Shown: positions 38,362 through 50,398 of the stretch, in pieces | Layout of the letters: every line of letters starts with the position of its first letter | Position numbering within the stretch: the stretch's first letter is position 1 | Assembly (NCBI GenBank): GCA_964059195.1 | Contig: CAXKWD010000001.1 | Location: forward strand, 160,196,532-160,260,531 | DNA from: Ectobius pallidus | Lineage: Eukaryota; Arthropoda; Insecta; Blattodea; Ectobiidae | Reading direction: 5' to 3' | DNA: 64,000 bases | Translations under genes and position numbers: made by a program | Notes under the pieces: model-generated | The model's input: only the letters and a program-made list of their open reading frames with translations | Told to the model about the DNA's origin: nothing | Databases searched by the model: none

Positions 38362-38675
38362 AATGTCCGCCGGCGTGGTCCTGTGGTTAGCGTCGCTGAC
38401 TACAGATCCGTCGGCCCGGGTTCGATTCCCGGTACCTCCTCGGATTTTTCTGAGGTAGAGAGGTCTGGTAGGGGTGCACTCAGCCTCGTGATTCCAAATT
38501 GAGGAGCTACTTGATAGAGAAGTAGCGGCTCCGGTCAAGAACACCATTAACGGCCGTGGGTGTCGGCATGCTGACCACATGCCCCCCAATCCTGCCATCT
38601 GCCTACGGGAGATGACGCAGCGGTCGGGTGGTAGGCCAAGTCCCTTCAGGGATGTAGCGCCACGGAGTTTAGTTT
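38362..38675 (+). mobile_element. tRNA-derived SINE, family 1, copy 3
   Basis: Plus-strand, full-length copy. The head is GCCGGCGTGGTCCTGTGG with B-box GGTTCGATTCC, the most intact of the three. The body ends GCGCCACGGAGTTTAGTT. It is bracketed by TAGTGTAGCC at 38352-38361 and 38676-38685. Orientation is opposite to the copies at 2450 and 33785. Confidence 0.92.
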
Positions 38676-38685
38676 TAGTGTAGCC

Positions 38686-41279
38686 TATTATCTACACTTT
38701 TTGCAAAAAATTAAATAATCTATATTTCAATATCTTAGTTTAAATAGGCTTCCTTCATTTTATGAAACTTATCTTGATGGACTTGGTACACTCTAATACT
38801 GAGACGACGACATGATCCAAAACATCGTGAAACTTATAGATCTGAATGAAGATTAAGTTTATAAGATTGAAAGACAAATTGAGACCATAAGCCATATTAC
38901 CTAAAGTGGGATAGGTTGAGAAATATTATGATCATACATATTAACAAGGAACGTTTAAACCAAAGCAAATCAGTCGCTACCTCCGTGGCGAAATACGAAT
39001 TTAAAGGACAAAAGAAAAAAAAAACTATAATTTAAATTCTATCAATGAACCTGATACCTTATTCTCTGACTCATGACTCGAAATCCCGTGAGGACGATCC
39101 ATGCAGAAGATTATTTGGGCCGAATAAGTCTAAGCCCTCGGCCGCGGTTGAACTTGCGATATTTGGGTTTTGAAGCCAGTTAAATCTTAAACACATCTCC
39201 ACACTATAATTATAAGGAAGGAAAACTGGGTTTAAACGTACATATTTGTGTCACCTAAATCCCTCTGTTAAATATTATTCACTACTGATTTTATTCTTAC
39301 TGTATCTCATCCATAGATTTCGATTTGTTAAGTTCAACCTTGCACATGTTTGATATATGGCCTATATTTCTCTCTGAAGGCAGATTATTTGCTATTACTT
39401 AGATTACATCATCTGCCTTTTTCCTTTCTTCCATGTTTTCCTTTTTCCTAGTTTTCCTTTTTTCCTTATTACACACATACACCCATGCCCAAGGTGGGAT
39501 TCGAACCCACAGCCTTCCTCACCACGGCTCCAAAGCCTTAGCTGCCGCGGCCTAGCTACCGGCAAATATTACCATGGCGAGAATAGAACCGTGGACGTTT
39601 AGAACCGTAGACTATCTCGCTGACAATGAGCTATGTATTTAATGCGTCAAAATTAGTCGTATAGGCCTACTCTTGGTGAGAACGTAATATAATTATTGTA
39701 TTATGTGATTCAATAAAATGGAGTTAAACAATAAATATAATGTCAGGTATGTTCACGAAAAAATTAACTACATGACTACAATAAAATTCAAGTAGTATTG
39801 CTCCAGTAAAATGTTTCGAACTCTAAATGTTTTCCCACTCTCTTTAAGAGTTTCCAAGATTGATCACTCTTAGATCAACGGGGGGTGTTGTCAAACGATT
39901 AAGTAAAAGCACATTTAAAATCCTTGTCAATAAAGATGGATCACGACGAGTAATAAAGACAAAGACGGAGTCTCTCGAAACCTATTGAATCTTTTCGCCA
40001 TTCCTGCTCTCTATCTTCATCTCGACTTTAGTCTTGGAATCTGTTCGCTTCTCTAAACTAGTTTCGTTTCCTTTTTATATTCCCTTGTATCTGCGGCTTT
40101 CATGGAAAATTGTTGTATATCATCTGGTATCGACATACATTGTTTAGTATTATGGTAAGATGGATCATGTATCTTCAGCATGGCAAGATATCTCATATTC
40201 TCTCCTCAAAATCTGATATAAAAAGTCTTTCCTACTTTTCTTATTCCTCATTTTCACACCCTGAACAGTATATCATCCTGAGTAGTGGACAAGTTCGCAT
40301 CAAAATTCCTTTCTCCATCTACCCATAAGAGTTGTCTGCTTGAAGCCACTTCTTCACCTGAATACTGAAAAGAAGAAGACTTTATCTGCTATGGAAAAAG
40401 AGTTTGATGAAAGTAAAGAACTCGGTTGAGGAAAGATCATCCGTACTTTATGAATACCATAAAGCTTAGATCTTATAAACTTTGTTGTATCGGAAAGATA
40501 CGAGTTGTTATTGAGTTAACGATTGTTTATGTTCAAAGCAAAAGGATGACAAGCAATAAATAAGAGACTGAAGTGTTGACTTATTTATGGTTTCGAAAGC
40601 ACAACAAGGAATTCCTCTGATCGAAATACGATAAAAATAGATTGAAGAACTATGTTATAGTTTTGAATATATTATGTTATTTACCTTTACATATTCATTA
40701 CATGGGCATTGTTTAACACATTGGGTGGTGTGCATAAAAACGAAGTGGTATGTGCACATATAATAACGAATATAATATAAAGATAATCCCACAGTATATG
40801 TCTATAACAGAATGGGTATTACATGAATTTAGCTTACATATTACGGTTCCAGTAATATAGGCCTACAGTAAGCCAAAGTGGAAAATAATGTAATTTAATA
40901 ATGTGGCATCACTGTAGATGTTGAATCTAACATTACTATAAAGAAAGTCAGTTTTAACAATGCAAAAATCGTAAATTCCTTAACTCAAGAGTATTCCAAT
41001 TAATTTCTCATAGTGAATCCTTCTTCAGACGAGACATATTTAACCGATGATTTATTTATTTATATTTATTATGCTGAGAATATAACAGGCTGATTGCCAA
41101 ATTAAAATATACCCTTATGAAGAAAATGTCATTGCTGAAAAGTAGATGTCTACTCTAAATGTAATAAACCTAACCCTTTTTTGATATCACAAAAATATGA
41201 TGCAGAATTCTGTGTTTAATTTGTTCCAAAAAGTAATAATGCAAGATATAACTACAATATAGTATATAAATTTAACTCA
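38686..41279. other. No gene seen apart from a tRNA-like segment
   Basis: AT-rich intron with the tRNA-like element at 39486-39567; otherwise nothing recognised. Confidence 0.6.
39486..39567 (-). mobile_element. tRNA-like SINE head or tRNA relic
   Basis: Minus strand contains TAGCTAGGCCGCGG (A-box-like) and GGTTCGAATCC (perfect B-box) about 50 bases apart, followed by CACCTTGGGCATGGGTGTAT. The spacing suits a Pol III promoter. No clean cloverleaf is visible, and flanking duplications were not found. Confidence 0.55.
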
Positions 41280-41690
41280 ATTATGGTGAAAGGTGAAACG
41301 GGAAATGGTGTTTTTGATTCATCACAACGCTCGGCCTAATTCGGCTGCTCAAACACAGCCACAATTTCAAAGTTTTAAGTGGGATTTGTCGACATCCTCC
41401 TTACAGCTCTGATCTGGCACCCAGCGATTTTCACTTGTTTCCGAAACTGAAGGACTTTTTTATGCAAGAGAGTACCCAACTGATGAAGACCTCAAAGCGG
41501 TAGTGATATCTTGCCTCAGATCTTTGGCATTAGGCAGAAGGCATTAAAAAACTGATACCACGTTATAATAAATGCCTTGACAGCAATGGCTATTACGTTG
41601 AGAAACAGAGTAAGGTACTGCATCTTTGTAAATAAAGTTATGGGTCATTTAGTTATGCCAAATCGTTATTTACTTTCTGGACGACCCTCG
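41280..41690 (+). pseudogene. mariner-family transposase C-terminal remnant
   Basis: Plus strand. One frame at about 41320 reads HHNARPNSAAQT. After a frameshift, 41393-41461 reads HPPYSSDLAPSDFHLFPKLK, the segment with the last catalytic Asp of mariner transposases. The element ends TTTCTGGACGACCCTCG (41674-41690), the classic mariner terminal repeat, followed by TA. The 5' two thirds are absent and several stops interrupt the rest. Confidence 0.9.
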
Positions 41691-41814
41691 TAATATTGTC
41701 CTCCAACCTACGCCTAGGTCTTCTAAGTGGTCTCCTCCCTTCGGATCTTTCAGTCAATATTTTTGTGTTATGTCTTTCCATCCCCATGTGCGCCACATGT
41801 CCAACCCATCTCAT
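41691..41814 (-). mobile_element. LINE fragment split by the mariner insertion
   Basis: Closely similar to 22138-22262: TAATATTGTCCTCC, CCTAGGTCTTCTAAGTGGTC, CCCTTCGGATC, CAGTCAATATTTTTG, GTCTTTCCATCCCCATG. It encodes, on the minus strand, part of the same LINE C-terminus (WAGHV.RMG ... GRP region). It starts exactly at the TA that follows the mariner end, and the LINE in the other copy has TA at the same place. Confidence 0.85.
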
Positions 41815-43079
41815 ATATTATCTACAAGCAACATTTAATAAATTGAACGGGTTTTATTTTTTATTTGAACTATTTATATTAGTCTGTGCATTTAAAATTA
41901 CTCATGAAATTACAACTGCAGAAAAGAGTTGACAAATTCTAATTGAAAATAAAAATAATGAATTACTGTCCACAATTTATCGGAAAGAGCCAAAAAAGTA
42001 CCTGCACATTTTCCTTCACAGTCTGTAAGTCATGTGTGCTTTTTTCTTGACCTTATGGTAGATCGTAATAGTGGAATGGGTCATAAAATACGGGCCGCGT
42101 GGAAACAGCTAGCTGTAGTGTCGTCTTCTGTTTTAAGCTCGGAATTTATGGGTTAAAACCAAAGTTGAAACTGCAGCTCAGCTAGATGCATTTCCTGTGT
42201 ACATACAGTGTCCGCAAAAATACTGCTAGCCGTGCCAACATGTTTGTAATTAGATCACAAAATTAATTATCTACACCAGAACAATATAATTTTTATTTTA
42301 ATATATTGCTCGTGCATTTCTAATTGTAGTTTATGGTCAGTTGTTTATTTTACAGAGCTTAAATATGAGATTTAGTTAAAATGAGATTGTGAACGTTTCT
42401 CTCTATTAAAATTTGCGAGCTGTTCTTCTCCAAATGAAATAGTTTCTAGACCGTTTCTAAAAAAAAATAAAAAAGTAATATCAGCAAATTCTTTTATATC
42501 TTAAGAGCCCTTTTTTTTAACAGTTTGAGTTTCCAATCATCTTCTGTGTCTTCTTTGGTAGAGGCCAGAGTTTTATATACATTATATTAAAATAATCTTT
42601 AATCACCTTTCTATCAGACAAAGTTACTCTATTTGGTTAACATATATTCTGTTGATGAAGAATGGAATTTGCTCGTATCTTTCTAAAACAAATAGCCTGT
42701 AATTGGATTAAATTTTATGCTTTTTTAAAAATACAATTTTAGGACTCCCTGTTCCTATTTAGATGTCTTCCTATTTAGGAATTATGTTACACTCCATTAA
42801 GGGCTATGATATTTTTCACATAATTACAATAAATGTTTATAATATTAACTACTTTTAAAACTATTTTATAGTCCATCCATTTTATAGTTATCAAGAAATT
42901 CACAACCACTTTCATTTTAATTATTCATGTTATTAATTGTTGGTCAACGGAGTTATTCATTACGATTAAAGATAACTGGTAAAAGCAATGTTAAAGTTTA
43001 GTGTTTCCTTTGTATATATACAATAACGTTGATAATAATAAAAATAACAATAAAGCAAAATACAAATGTATGTCTATGG
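41815..43079. other. No gene seen
   Basis: AT-rich intron, no recognisable features. Confidence 0.6.
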
Positions 43080-43146
43080 TAGATGACGCAGCTGTCGAGT
43101 AATAGGCCTTGTCCCTTCTGGGATGTTCGCGCCACGGAGTTAGTTA
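43080..43146 (+). mobile_element. SINE family 1, 3'-end fragment
   Basis: Contains GATGACGCAGCTGTCGAGTA, GGCCTTGTCCCTTCTGGGAT and GCGCCACGGAGTTAGTT, matching the final 60-odd bases of the element at 38362-38675 with scattered changes. Confidence 0.85.
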
Positions 43147-44386
43147 TTGACACTTAAAGACTCAACTTAGTTATAAAACTACATAAATATTTTAATTTCT
43201 GAGGGAGCTATAGTATAAAGTTTGATTTTTAAACTGTCCCACCTTCTTACAGTAGACATGTTATGAAGTTAATTTTTTTGTACATAAACATACTGAACAT
43301 TTGACACATTCAATATTAGGCAACATACTTGAACATTAGGAAGTAACTAAGTTTTGGGAGCATGTTTCACTATTTTTTATCAACTTCGATTATATTTAAT
43401 AACATTTTTTAAACGAAAGAGATTTTCCGATTAACGTTAGGGAATCACATAATAAATCTTACACTTCAGTCATCTGTTAATAAATGTATTATATATATTT
43501 ATAATTATACAATATATAGAATTGTTAAACTTGTTGCATTAAGCCAAGAGCGGAATTCCGACAGCACTAATAGTATGAGATGGGGCTATACGGTTTTATA
43601 ATACGAGTATTTGTTGAATAATTTACCTTCTAAAGCAGATGACTGAACAATATTTCACAATACGTTTAAGCTATTTGTAATTAGGTAGAATTATTGAACA
43701 AAAATCTAAAAATTATGAAAAATATATAGGTAGGCCTATTTGAGCTGCCTGAAGCAAGTGAAATACCCACAACACAGCATGGAAAACGTCTTTCGAATCC
43801 GTATATACACAATGTAGGATTCAAACAGAAAAATTATGTTTTAGGTAAAAGTTTGAATACAATGATATCAAACTGCTTAGCAAAATCGAATCGCCTGTAA
43901 CTAGCAACACGGATAGAACAATGAAATAGTCTTCTTTCGTCACTATTTATAATTCAGTTTTACTGGAAATATAGGAGTACTTATTTTGTAGGATCTGATA
44001 ACGAAAAGTATTATAAGTCGCAAAAAATAAACCAGATCTGTGTTAATCTTCCACCCAGGTCACTAAACTAACAATTATTTTTAATTATAACACAAATTCT
44101 AAAGGCCAGAAGTTACTAACAATACAGCTCTGAGTCATCGTTGGTAGTCATCTCAAATATCACGCTGGCCTACAAGACACTGTGTAGCGAGATAAAGAAT
44201 TCTAGATTAATGTAGACTTTAAAAATTAAATATAATATAGTTTTGAAACAAACATCAATATACGTGAAACATATCGTTTTGCGAAACTTGGAAGCTTTCT
44301 CTGAATATACTTCACCCATATCTGATGGGTGTACCTCAAATTTTCGATGCATTTCTTAACTATTTTTATAACGCTGTATGTATACT
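43147..44386. other. No gene seen
   Basis: AT-rich intron, nothing recognised. Confidence 0.6.
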
Positions 44387-44394
44387 CCTTACGG

Positions 44395-45629
44395 CAGCGA
44401 TTCTCAACCTGTGGGGCGCGACCCCTAGGGGGGGCGCGAGCAGACTAGAGGGGGGGGGGCGTGAGAATATCCGAGAGAAAATATTATTTAAAAAAATTAA
44501 CTGACAGGAAAACATACACATAGAAAACAAAATACATTTCGGCATATTAAAAAAAAAAGTAAAACAACTTACTAAATAAAAACTCACTTTATCAAAACAT
44601 ACTAAATTAAAAACAAATTAAATAATTATTAGTGACTTCCTTGGGCCTGTCTTGCAAAGCAAAGTTTTTCGAAGGAAGGCTCAATATTAGAAATAGCCAC
44701 TCTCAGTTCTGTTTCTATATTTAGCCGAGATCTATATTTTGTCTTTAACGAAGCCAAAGCAGAAAATCCAGTTTCGCAAAGGAAGGATGTCGAAAACGGC
44801 AATAGAATGCGAAATGCTCTGGTTTGTAGTGCAGAAAAATCATCATCTACTGCTGCCCAAAATTCAAATAGTGATTTATCACTAAATTGTTTTTTGGTTT
44901 CGCCACTTGTCGTGAAGTCTATGAATTTTTCTTCTTCATCAATTGAAAGTCCTTCGGGAGTCTTATGAAATTGATCCCTCACCCACTCGCAACTTTCTAT
45001 CAAGTTATCGTCTGCAAGAAAATACTTTTTAAAATTCTTTTCTAGCGTGGCTAAATGATTTTCAATGGTTACAAAAACAACTTTTAGGCTACATGCTTTT
45101 CTTCAGCCTTGTAAGTTTTAATACAATCATCCACATTTGCAAACATTATTAGGTTTTTTTGCTTTAAATTTCTGCTACACAAATCCAATTTTCAGCAAAA
45201 AGCATTAACTTTATCACTCGTATCCAACATATGTGTATTTGCTCCTTGGAGTTGAAGGTACAAGATATTTAATTTCTCGAATATGTCGACCCAAGTAGCT
45301 TAATTTCATCACAAATAAACCATCGCGAAAATTCTCGGCTTCCGGTCTGTTTTCTTCTTCTAGAAAAATGGCGATTTCTTCTCTTAATTCATAAACACGT
45401 TGTAAAAATTTCCCACGTGATAACCATCTTGCCTTGCAATGAAATAATAACTGTGAATGCACCGAACCCATGTCTTTACAAAGTGCGGAAAAGATTCTCG
45501 ATTTCAGGGGACTCCAAAATACTCAGAATGCATTATTGTTGTATACATTTTATTGTAAGTGGGGGGGGGGGGCGATGAAAATTATGATTGAAAACTGGGC
45601 CGCGAATACTGGAAGGTTGAGAAACACTG
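44395..45629 (-). mobile_element. hAT-superfamily DNA transposon, internally decayed
   Basis: A 1,235-bp element with terminal inverted repeats CAGCGATTCTCAACC and CAGTGTTTCTCAACC (13 of 15), a GGGGCGCGACCCC word near the left end and GGGCCGCG near the right. An exact 8-bp target-site duplication CCTTACGG lies at 44387-44394 and 45630-45637. Eight-base duplications and CAG...CTG ends are diagnostic of hAT. Full hAT transposases of this type need about 2 kb or more, so the element is internally shortened. Confidence 0.93.
44629..45475 (-). pseudogene. hAT transposase fragment (ZBED/FAM200-like C-terminus)
   Basis: Minus strand inside the hAT element. Bases 45471-45310 read CKARWLSRGKFLQRVYELRE and FRDGLFVMKLSYL, the middle part of the RNase H-like domain. 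Frameshifts and stops lie between about 45300 and 45010. Bases 45003-44629 read LPFSTSFLCETGFSALASLK, KYRSRLNIETELRVAISNIE and end at a stop, the conserved hAT C-terminal dimerisation region. The BED zinc finger and N-terminal half are missing. It cannot make an active transposase, though the last 124 residues remain open. Confidence 0.92.
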
Positions 45630-45637
45630 CCTTACGG

Positions 45638-48600
45638 TATGTACATCCAATCTTTTTAATTCAGGTACACTATTTATTCCCTTGATAAGTTTGACTTTGT
45701 TTCAGTTTTATCGAAAATATGTAACATATCGTCTGCTATTTTAAAATATTCTTTCTCAGTATTATTTTCGAAATTGGTCTTATGAATTTCATCCGAAATT
45801 GGCAATAGGTGCACAAAATTTTTACTTATTTCACAAATACAGCATTCTTTGTATTGCTTCTCAAGAACCATCAACTCAGATATGTAGATTGTTCGGTTAT
45901 AAATGAACACATACTGTTTTACTCACATCGCGAGCTTCTTAAAAGAACTCCTAAGTTTAAATTTGAAGGATTTATAAAACTTCGAACGTTTGAGTAATTA
46001 CAAAGTCTGGAGCGTTAATGAGATTCAGTCTGACAAAGTTGTGTGAGTTTAAGTAGCTACAATTTACTGTTACTTTTAAACTACCACTTTTTCTTGTAAG
46101 ATTTTAATGTCTTAGTTGTTTTGTAAAAGGAAACAGAAGTTAATGTTTTCGGTGATTATATGATAAACGAAAAAGCACTATTAATTATTATAATTTTTTC
46201 TAAGTAATTTTTAAAGCTGCATTTGTTTTAATTACGGCATAAACTTATATCTGGAAAAAGTGTCCTTTATTTTAAGAGAAATATATCGTTATAGTGCATA
46301 ATATATCTTATTTCATAACTTCAAATCTAAATCATAAGAGTATTATGATAAGGTTTATAATTTTAAGTGCGGATGAATTCCTATCAATCATTAATCAAAT
46401 TCAAATACTTAAAGCAAAAAAATAGTATCTTGTTTCTTAAGAGTCTCTCAGTATAAAATAGGCCTATCAACAGATGTTAGCGTAGGCCTGTATCCCAAAA
46501 TGTGATGAGAAAAATATGGTGCTATGCTTCAAACTATGGTGCTATGCTTATTTAAATTAAAGACACACGCATCATTTTTAATACGGGATTTATATGCTAC
46601 AATAACATACACGTTTAATGTATTAATTCTTATGCTTGGAAAAGTTCAGATAAATTAGCTACACAAAAAAAATCGCCACTTCAGACAATTTTGTTTTGCA
46701 GTAGGCCTACACTTCTATTCTTTTACTCCTTCCGTGAACAAATTCAATCATACTGAAGTTTATAAAGTTATTTTAAAATGTGTGGGAGCGAAAGTTTGAT
46801 ATTTGTTAATCTAGTGTGCAAGTTAATTTATACGTATTATTACTGTACAGAACCTCTGATTCTGAAAACGCATCTAAACTATTGAAACTAATTTTTACCA
46901 ATCTGTTTCTGTGCCCTTCAAGCGTGAAAAGAAGAATTAGAAATATCTCAGTGTTTATTAACATTGATTTCTTTCTGTGAGTTTTAATATTCTGTGCGCT
47001 TTAGTTAAGAACGGAATAGGAATTTCCTTTTGAGCCGCTGTATGCTGCTCCGATGCCATTATCTTGTACGGATTAAGAAGCTATTATATTGTCCCAAGTA
47101 TCTTGCAAAACAAGAGTCTTAAAGAAGAAGTTCTACACCAAAAGGAGTCTTCAATTAGGTCTACACAGACTGTAACCAAGTATCCTTTATCATTTTATTA
47201 CAAGATCATCGATCTCTTATAACTTAAAATGGAATCGTATAAAAATTGCCAAAGAAGTTATAATAACTTCTTTTGCAATTTTTATACGATTATATATTAA
47301 TATTATTATATTAATATCATCTTCAAATAGGAGAAAAATGGGACTTCACGGGTTCATATTCTCTCGATGAACTGTCATATTTAGGTTGTTAAGCAATCTT
47401 TCTATTTATATTAAGAAAAGAACCGAAAGCTAATTATTGTCATGTTCTGTTTCGTGTACTCAACATTATACAATTATGATTACTGTTTTAATTGGTGTGT
47501 AGAATAGAGGGTTATTTCATAATGGTTATTTTTAATGGTCATAGGCCTACAACCATAGGGCAAGAAAACGCATTTTTTTTTCTATTTTACTAACAAATGA
47601 CCTTTCCTGTTTAATTTATTGAAAATTTTCTTTAATACTCTTCAAGTTGTGAAGGAAAATGTGAATGTGTCGATTCGGGCCTTTCAATTTACTCCTGTCA
47701 CCTCATCTTCGGTAAGTTTGTTGCTCATTTCCCGAAGCTTGCCCTTTTGAAACCGGTTTCCTCATAACCATTTTCTTACTAACGTGATGAAATTTCGCTT
47801 ACAAAAATATTTATCTTTATCATTATGTGAGTTAAAATAACTTTTGTTCACAGAATTATTATGAATAAAATAAAGAAATCAAGTTAAAATATTGAAAATT
47901 GTATGAGCTATGAACAAAACGGAATCTCTCTTCACTAGTATAACATTAATGATAAAGGTATTTTATATTTAATCAACATATTATTGATTGGAGAGTATTG
48001 TAAAATCATCTCGCAAACTTTTAGCACGAAAGAACTAGAGGTAATTGAAGAAATTAAATTTTAATTTTGCAATATTATTTTGTACCAGTTAAATGTGTAC
48101 ACTTCTATTCCAAATTTACTTACTTATCGATTCATTCATTTAGTCTATTTATTTATTCTGGCAGTGATAAGATCATTTGGCATTCTCTTTCACTAAATAT
48201 AAAACTCCGTATAACTGTGAGAATGAAATCAATTTTACAGTCTGAAATCAATTTTATAGTCTTCAGTCGTTCCTGAATTAGCAATTGAACCAGGACTTCT
48301 TACACAAGAGAAATATAACTAATGAACTAAACATAAACAATATCCGTCCAAAGCTTCTCCAATCTTCTACAGATCACGTGTACAGATTACAATGTAACCA
48401 AGTAGTTCCGAACTCTTATGCTGGTTATATTACTATAGATTTATAATAGCAGCCAATCCACAGGTCTGATTTCTTATGAAGCACACATTGAGTTGAGTTC
48501 TCGGGTAAGTAGTAAATGACACAATTTTAGTTACAACTAGTTTTAAAGATTTACATTGTAATCTTCAGCGAAAAATATGTGGAGAGGAATCGAACTCGAA

Positions 48601-49021
48601 TATTCTACACAGTACAAATTTCTGTAACATAAGAAACCTAGAGTTAACTGCATGAAAACCGGTAAATGGAGTCACATTTAACCATAGGTGTAAAATTAAC
48701 TTAAGCTCATTTGATCCATACACTAAACTACAGGAAACTAAATACTGTAACAAATGTTATAAAAAGTAACAAATTCGTTTGCAATATCCAGCCGATACTT
48801 TTATTATTCTAAGAAACTGTAGGGATTCTAGGTCCTCAGTAGAAATAATTCTTGACAATCGTTCTTATGTAAAAAAGGAACAAAAAAATGAATACGATTT
48901 AATTACAAATCGCGATTTATTCTACTACAAAATAGGCCTACCAAATTCCATGAACATAGTAAATATTAACGTAATATGGCTGTGCTGCGTGTTCGCAAAG
49001 TTCCGCATATTAGAACATAGG
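45638..49021. other. No gene seen; one strong hairpin
   Basis: AT-rich intron with the hairpin at 47233-47291; open frames are short and unrecognised. Confidence 0.6.
47233..47291. repeat. 28-bp near-perfect hairpin
   Basis: Arms 47233-47260 and 47264-47291 are complementary at 27 of 28 positions (AATCGTATAAAAATTG ... CAATTTTTATACGATT) with a 3-base loop (TAA). The loop is too small for an ordinary microRNA precursor. Confidence 0.9.
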
Positions 49022-49366
49022 TACAGTAGAAACCCGCGAACTCAGCCTAATATGGACCGAAAGAGCGCCGACTTTCCGAAATACCGAGTTATCGGGAATA
49101 AAGGCTTAAAAATAAAAATTGTTATTGCGAAAATTAAAAATGTTTATTGTCCTCAAATATAACAAAAATGTTTAAAAAACATAAAACATGTTAATACGGA
49201 TATATTTACTCTTCTGTGAAACAATAATTATATGAGTCAATAACTTGAAACAAAATAATTTATCTCATTTCTTGCCAAAAAAAAAATTGTTTTATACTCC
49301 CGTCATAGTTGCCGAGAAATCCGAAATGCCAGGAATCGATTATCGAGTTTTCGGAACTCAACTGTA
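49022..49366. mobile_element. pogo/Tigger-like MITE
   Basis: 345 bp. The left end TACAGTAGAAACCCGCGAAC and the inverted right end TACAGTTGAGTTCCGAAAAC share TACAGT and a CGA(A)AACTC stretch. Sub-terminal words CCGAGTTATCGGG and CGATTATCGAG are typical of the Tigger/pogo style. Distinct from, but probably related to, the element at 9198-9669. No transposase. Confidence 0.6.
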
Positions 49367-50157
49367 CTGCGTAACAGAATGTACTTTAAAAAACGCATTT
49401 TAATTTCAAGTATCTCCAACAATACAACTTAAATACAATTAATTTGTCATGGTATAATTCCTTGTTTAAATATTTTATTGTTTAAGCCTAATTAAAGCTT
49501 GGCAGTTAAGATCCGAGAGGGTTTTAGAAATATATACAGATTTGCCGAGATATCTTTAACTTTGCCTAATAGTTACATTTTAGTAACATTTCAAATGCAG
49601 CATTTGATTTCTAGCTTAAAATTTATCTAAAAAGAAGACATGGAATTGTAAGACGTGTTTGACAATGTCAAAAGGAAAATCCTTTTACTCGTAACTTAGT
49701 AAGTCTATAATACCTTCCTTGGAATTGAGTAGAGAGCTCTTATAATGTAGAATCTCAGAGATTGCGCTGTGCAGCTGATAAGGTTAATGTAGTGTGCTTG
49801 ATGAGCACGCTTGAAGAAAAGGGATGTCAAGAAAGCCGTGCCAATAAAACCGTGTTTATATTGACTTGCCCAGAAGAGCGGGTTATTATGAAAGATTAGA
49901 TAGAAGGTATGAATGCATCATCAAGAGGAATTCCAAATGAAATCATTTCGTCGTATCAAAGCTTTATTGTATCTTCACATTCTAATAATGAATTTCGTTC
50001 CGTACACTTTCGTTAATATTGCCTATGTGACATGGTATTTTATAACAAAGTCAAGTTATTATGTTATAAATGTCAGAAATCTAAGAATGATGAACTGATT
50101 TTACATTATAATATTTTCGATTATTCATAAGTAATATTAACATCGTCTTTTACTCTT
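49367..50157. other. No gene seen
   Basis: AT-rich intron, nothing recognised. Confidence 0.6.
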
Positions 50158-50398
50158 CTATCCCCTTGTAATGACGGTATGCGGCCCAAGCCAACAGGGT
50201 CTTTCAGGACCTTGAACTGCTGAGATCAAAAGACAAAAAATTTTTACCAAACAAGGCCTTCCCGAATGGGTTATGAGCCCAATGTCGGGAGTCATCTCCG
50301 AGACAAGACGAACACCTAGGACGAGACACACCAGTTGTACACGCATTCCTTAGGCTATAGCTATGAACGAGGCGAGGAAGGGATGAAGACAACGGTTG
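50158..50398 (-). mobile_element. SINE family 2, copy C (5'-truncated, diverged)
   Basis: Minus strand contains GTCTTCATCCCTTCCTCGCC, CTTGTCTCGGAGATGACTCC, GACATTGGGCTCATAACCCA, GGCTTGGGCCGCATACCGTC. It aligns along its length with 36040-36300 but is more diverged. Open frames here are shadows of the repeat. Confidence 0.75.

Noticed and set aside
47233..47291. microRNA precursor at the hairpin
   Set aside because: A 3-base terminal loop and full pairing without bulges are not typical of a pre-miRNA.
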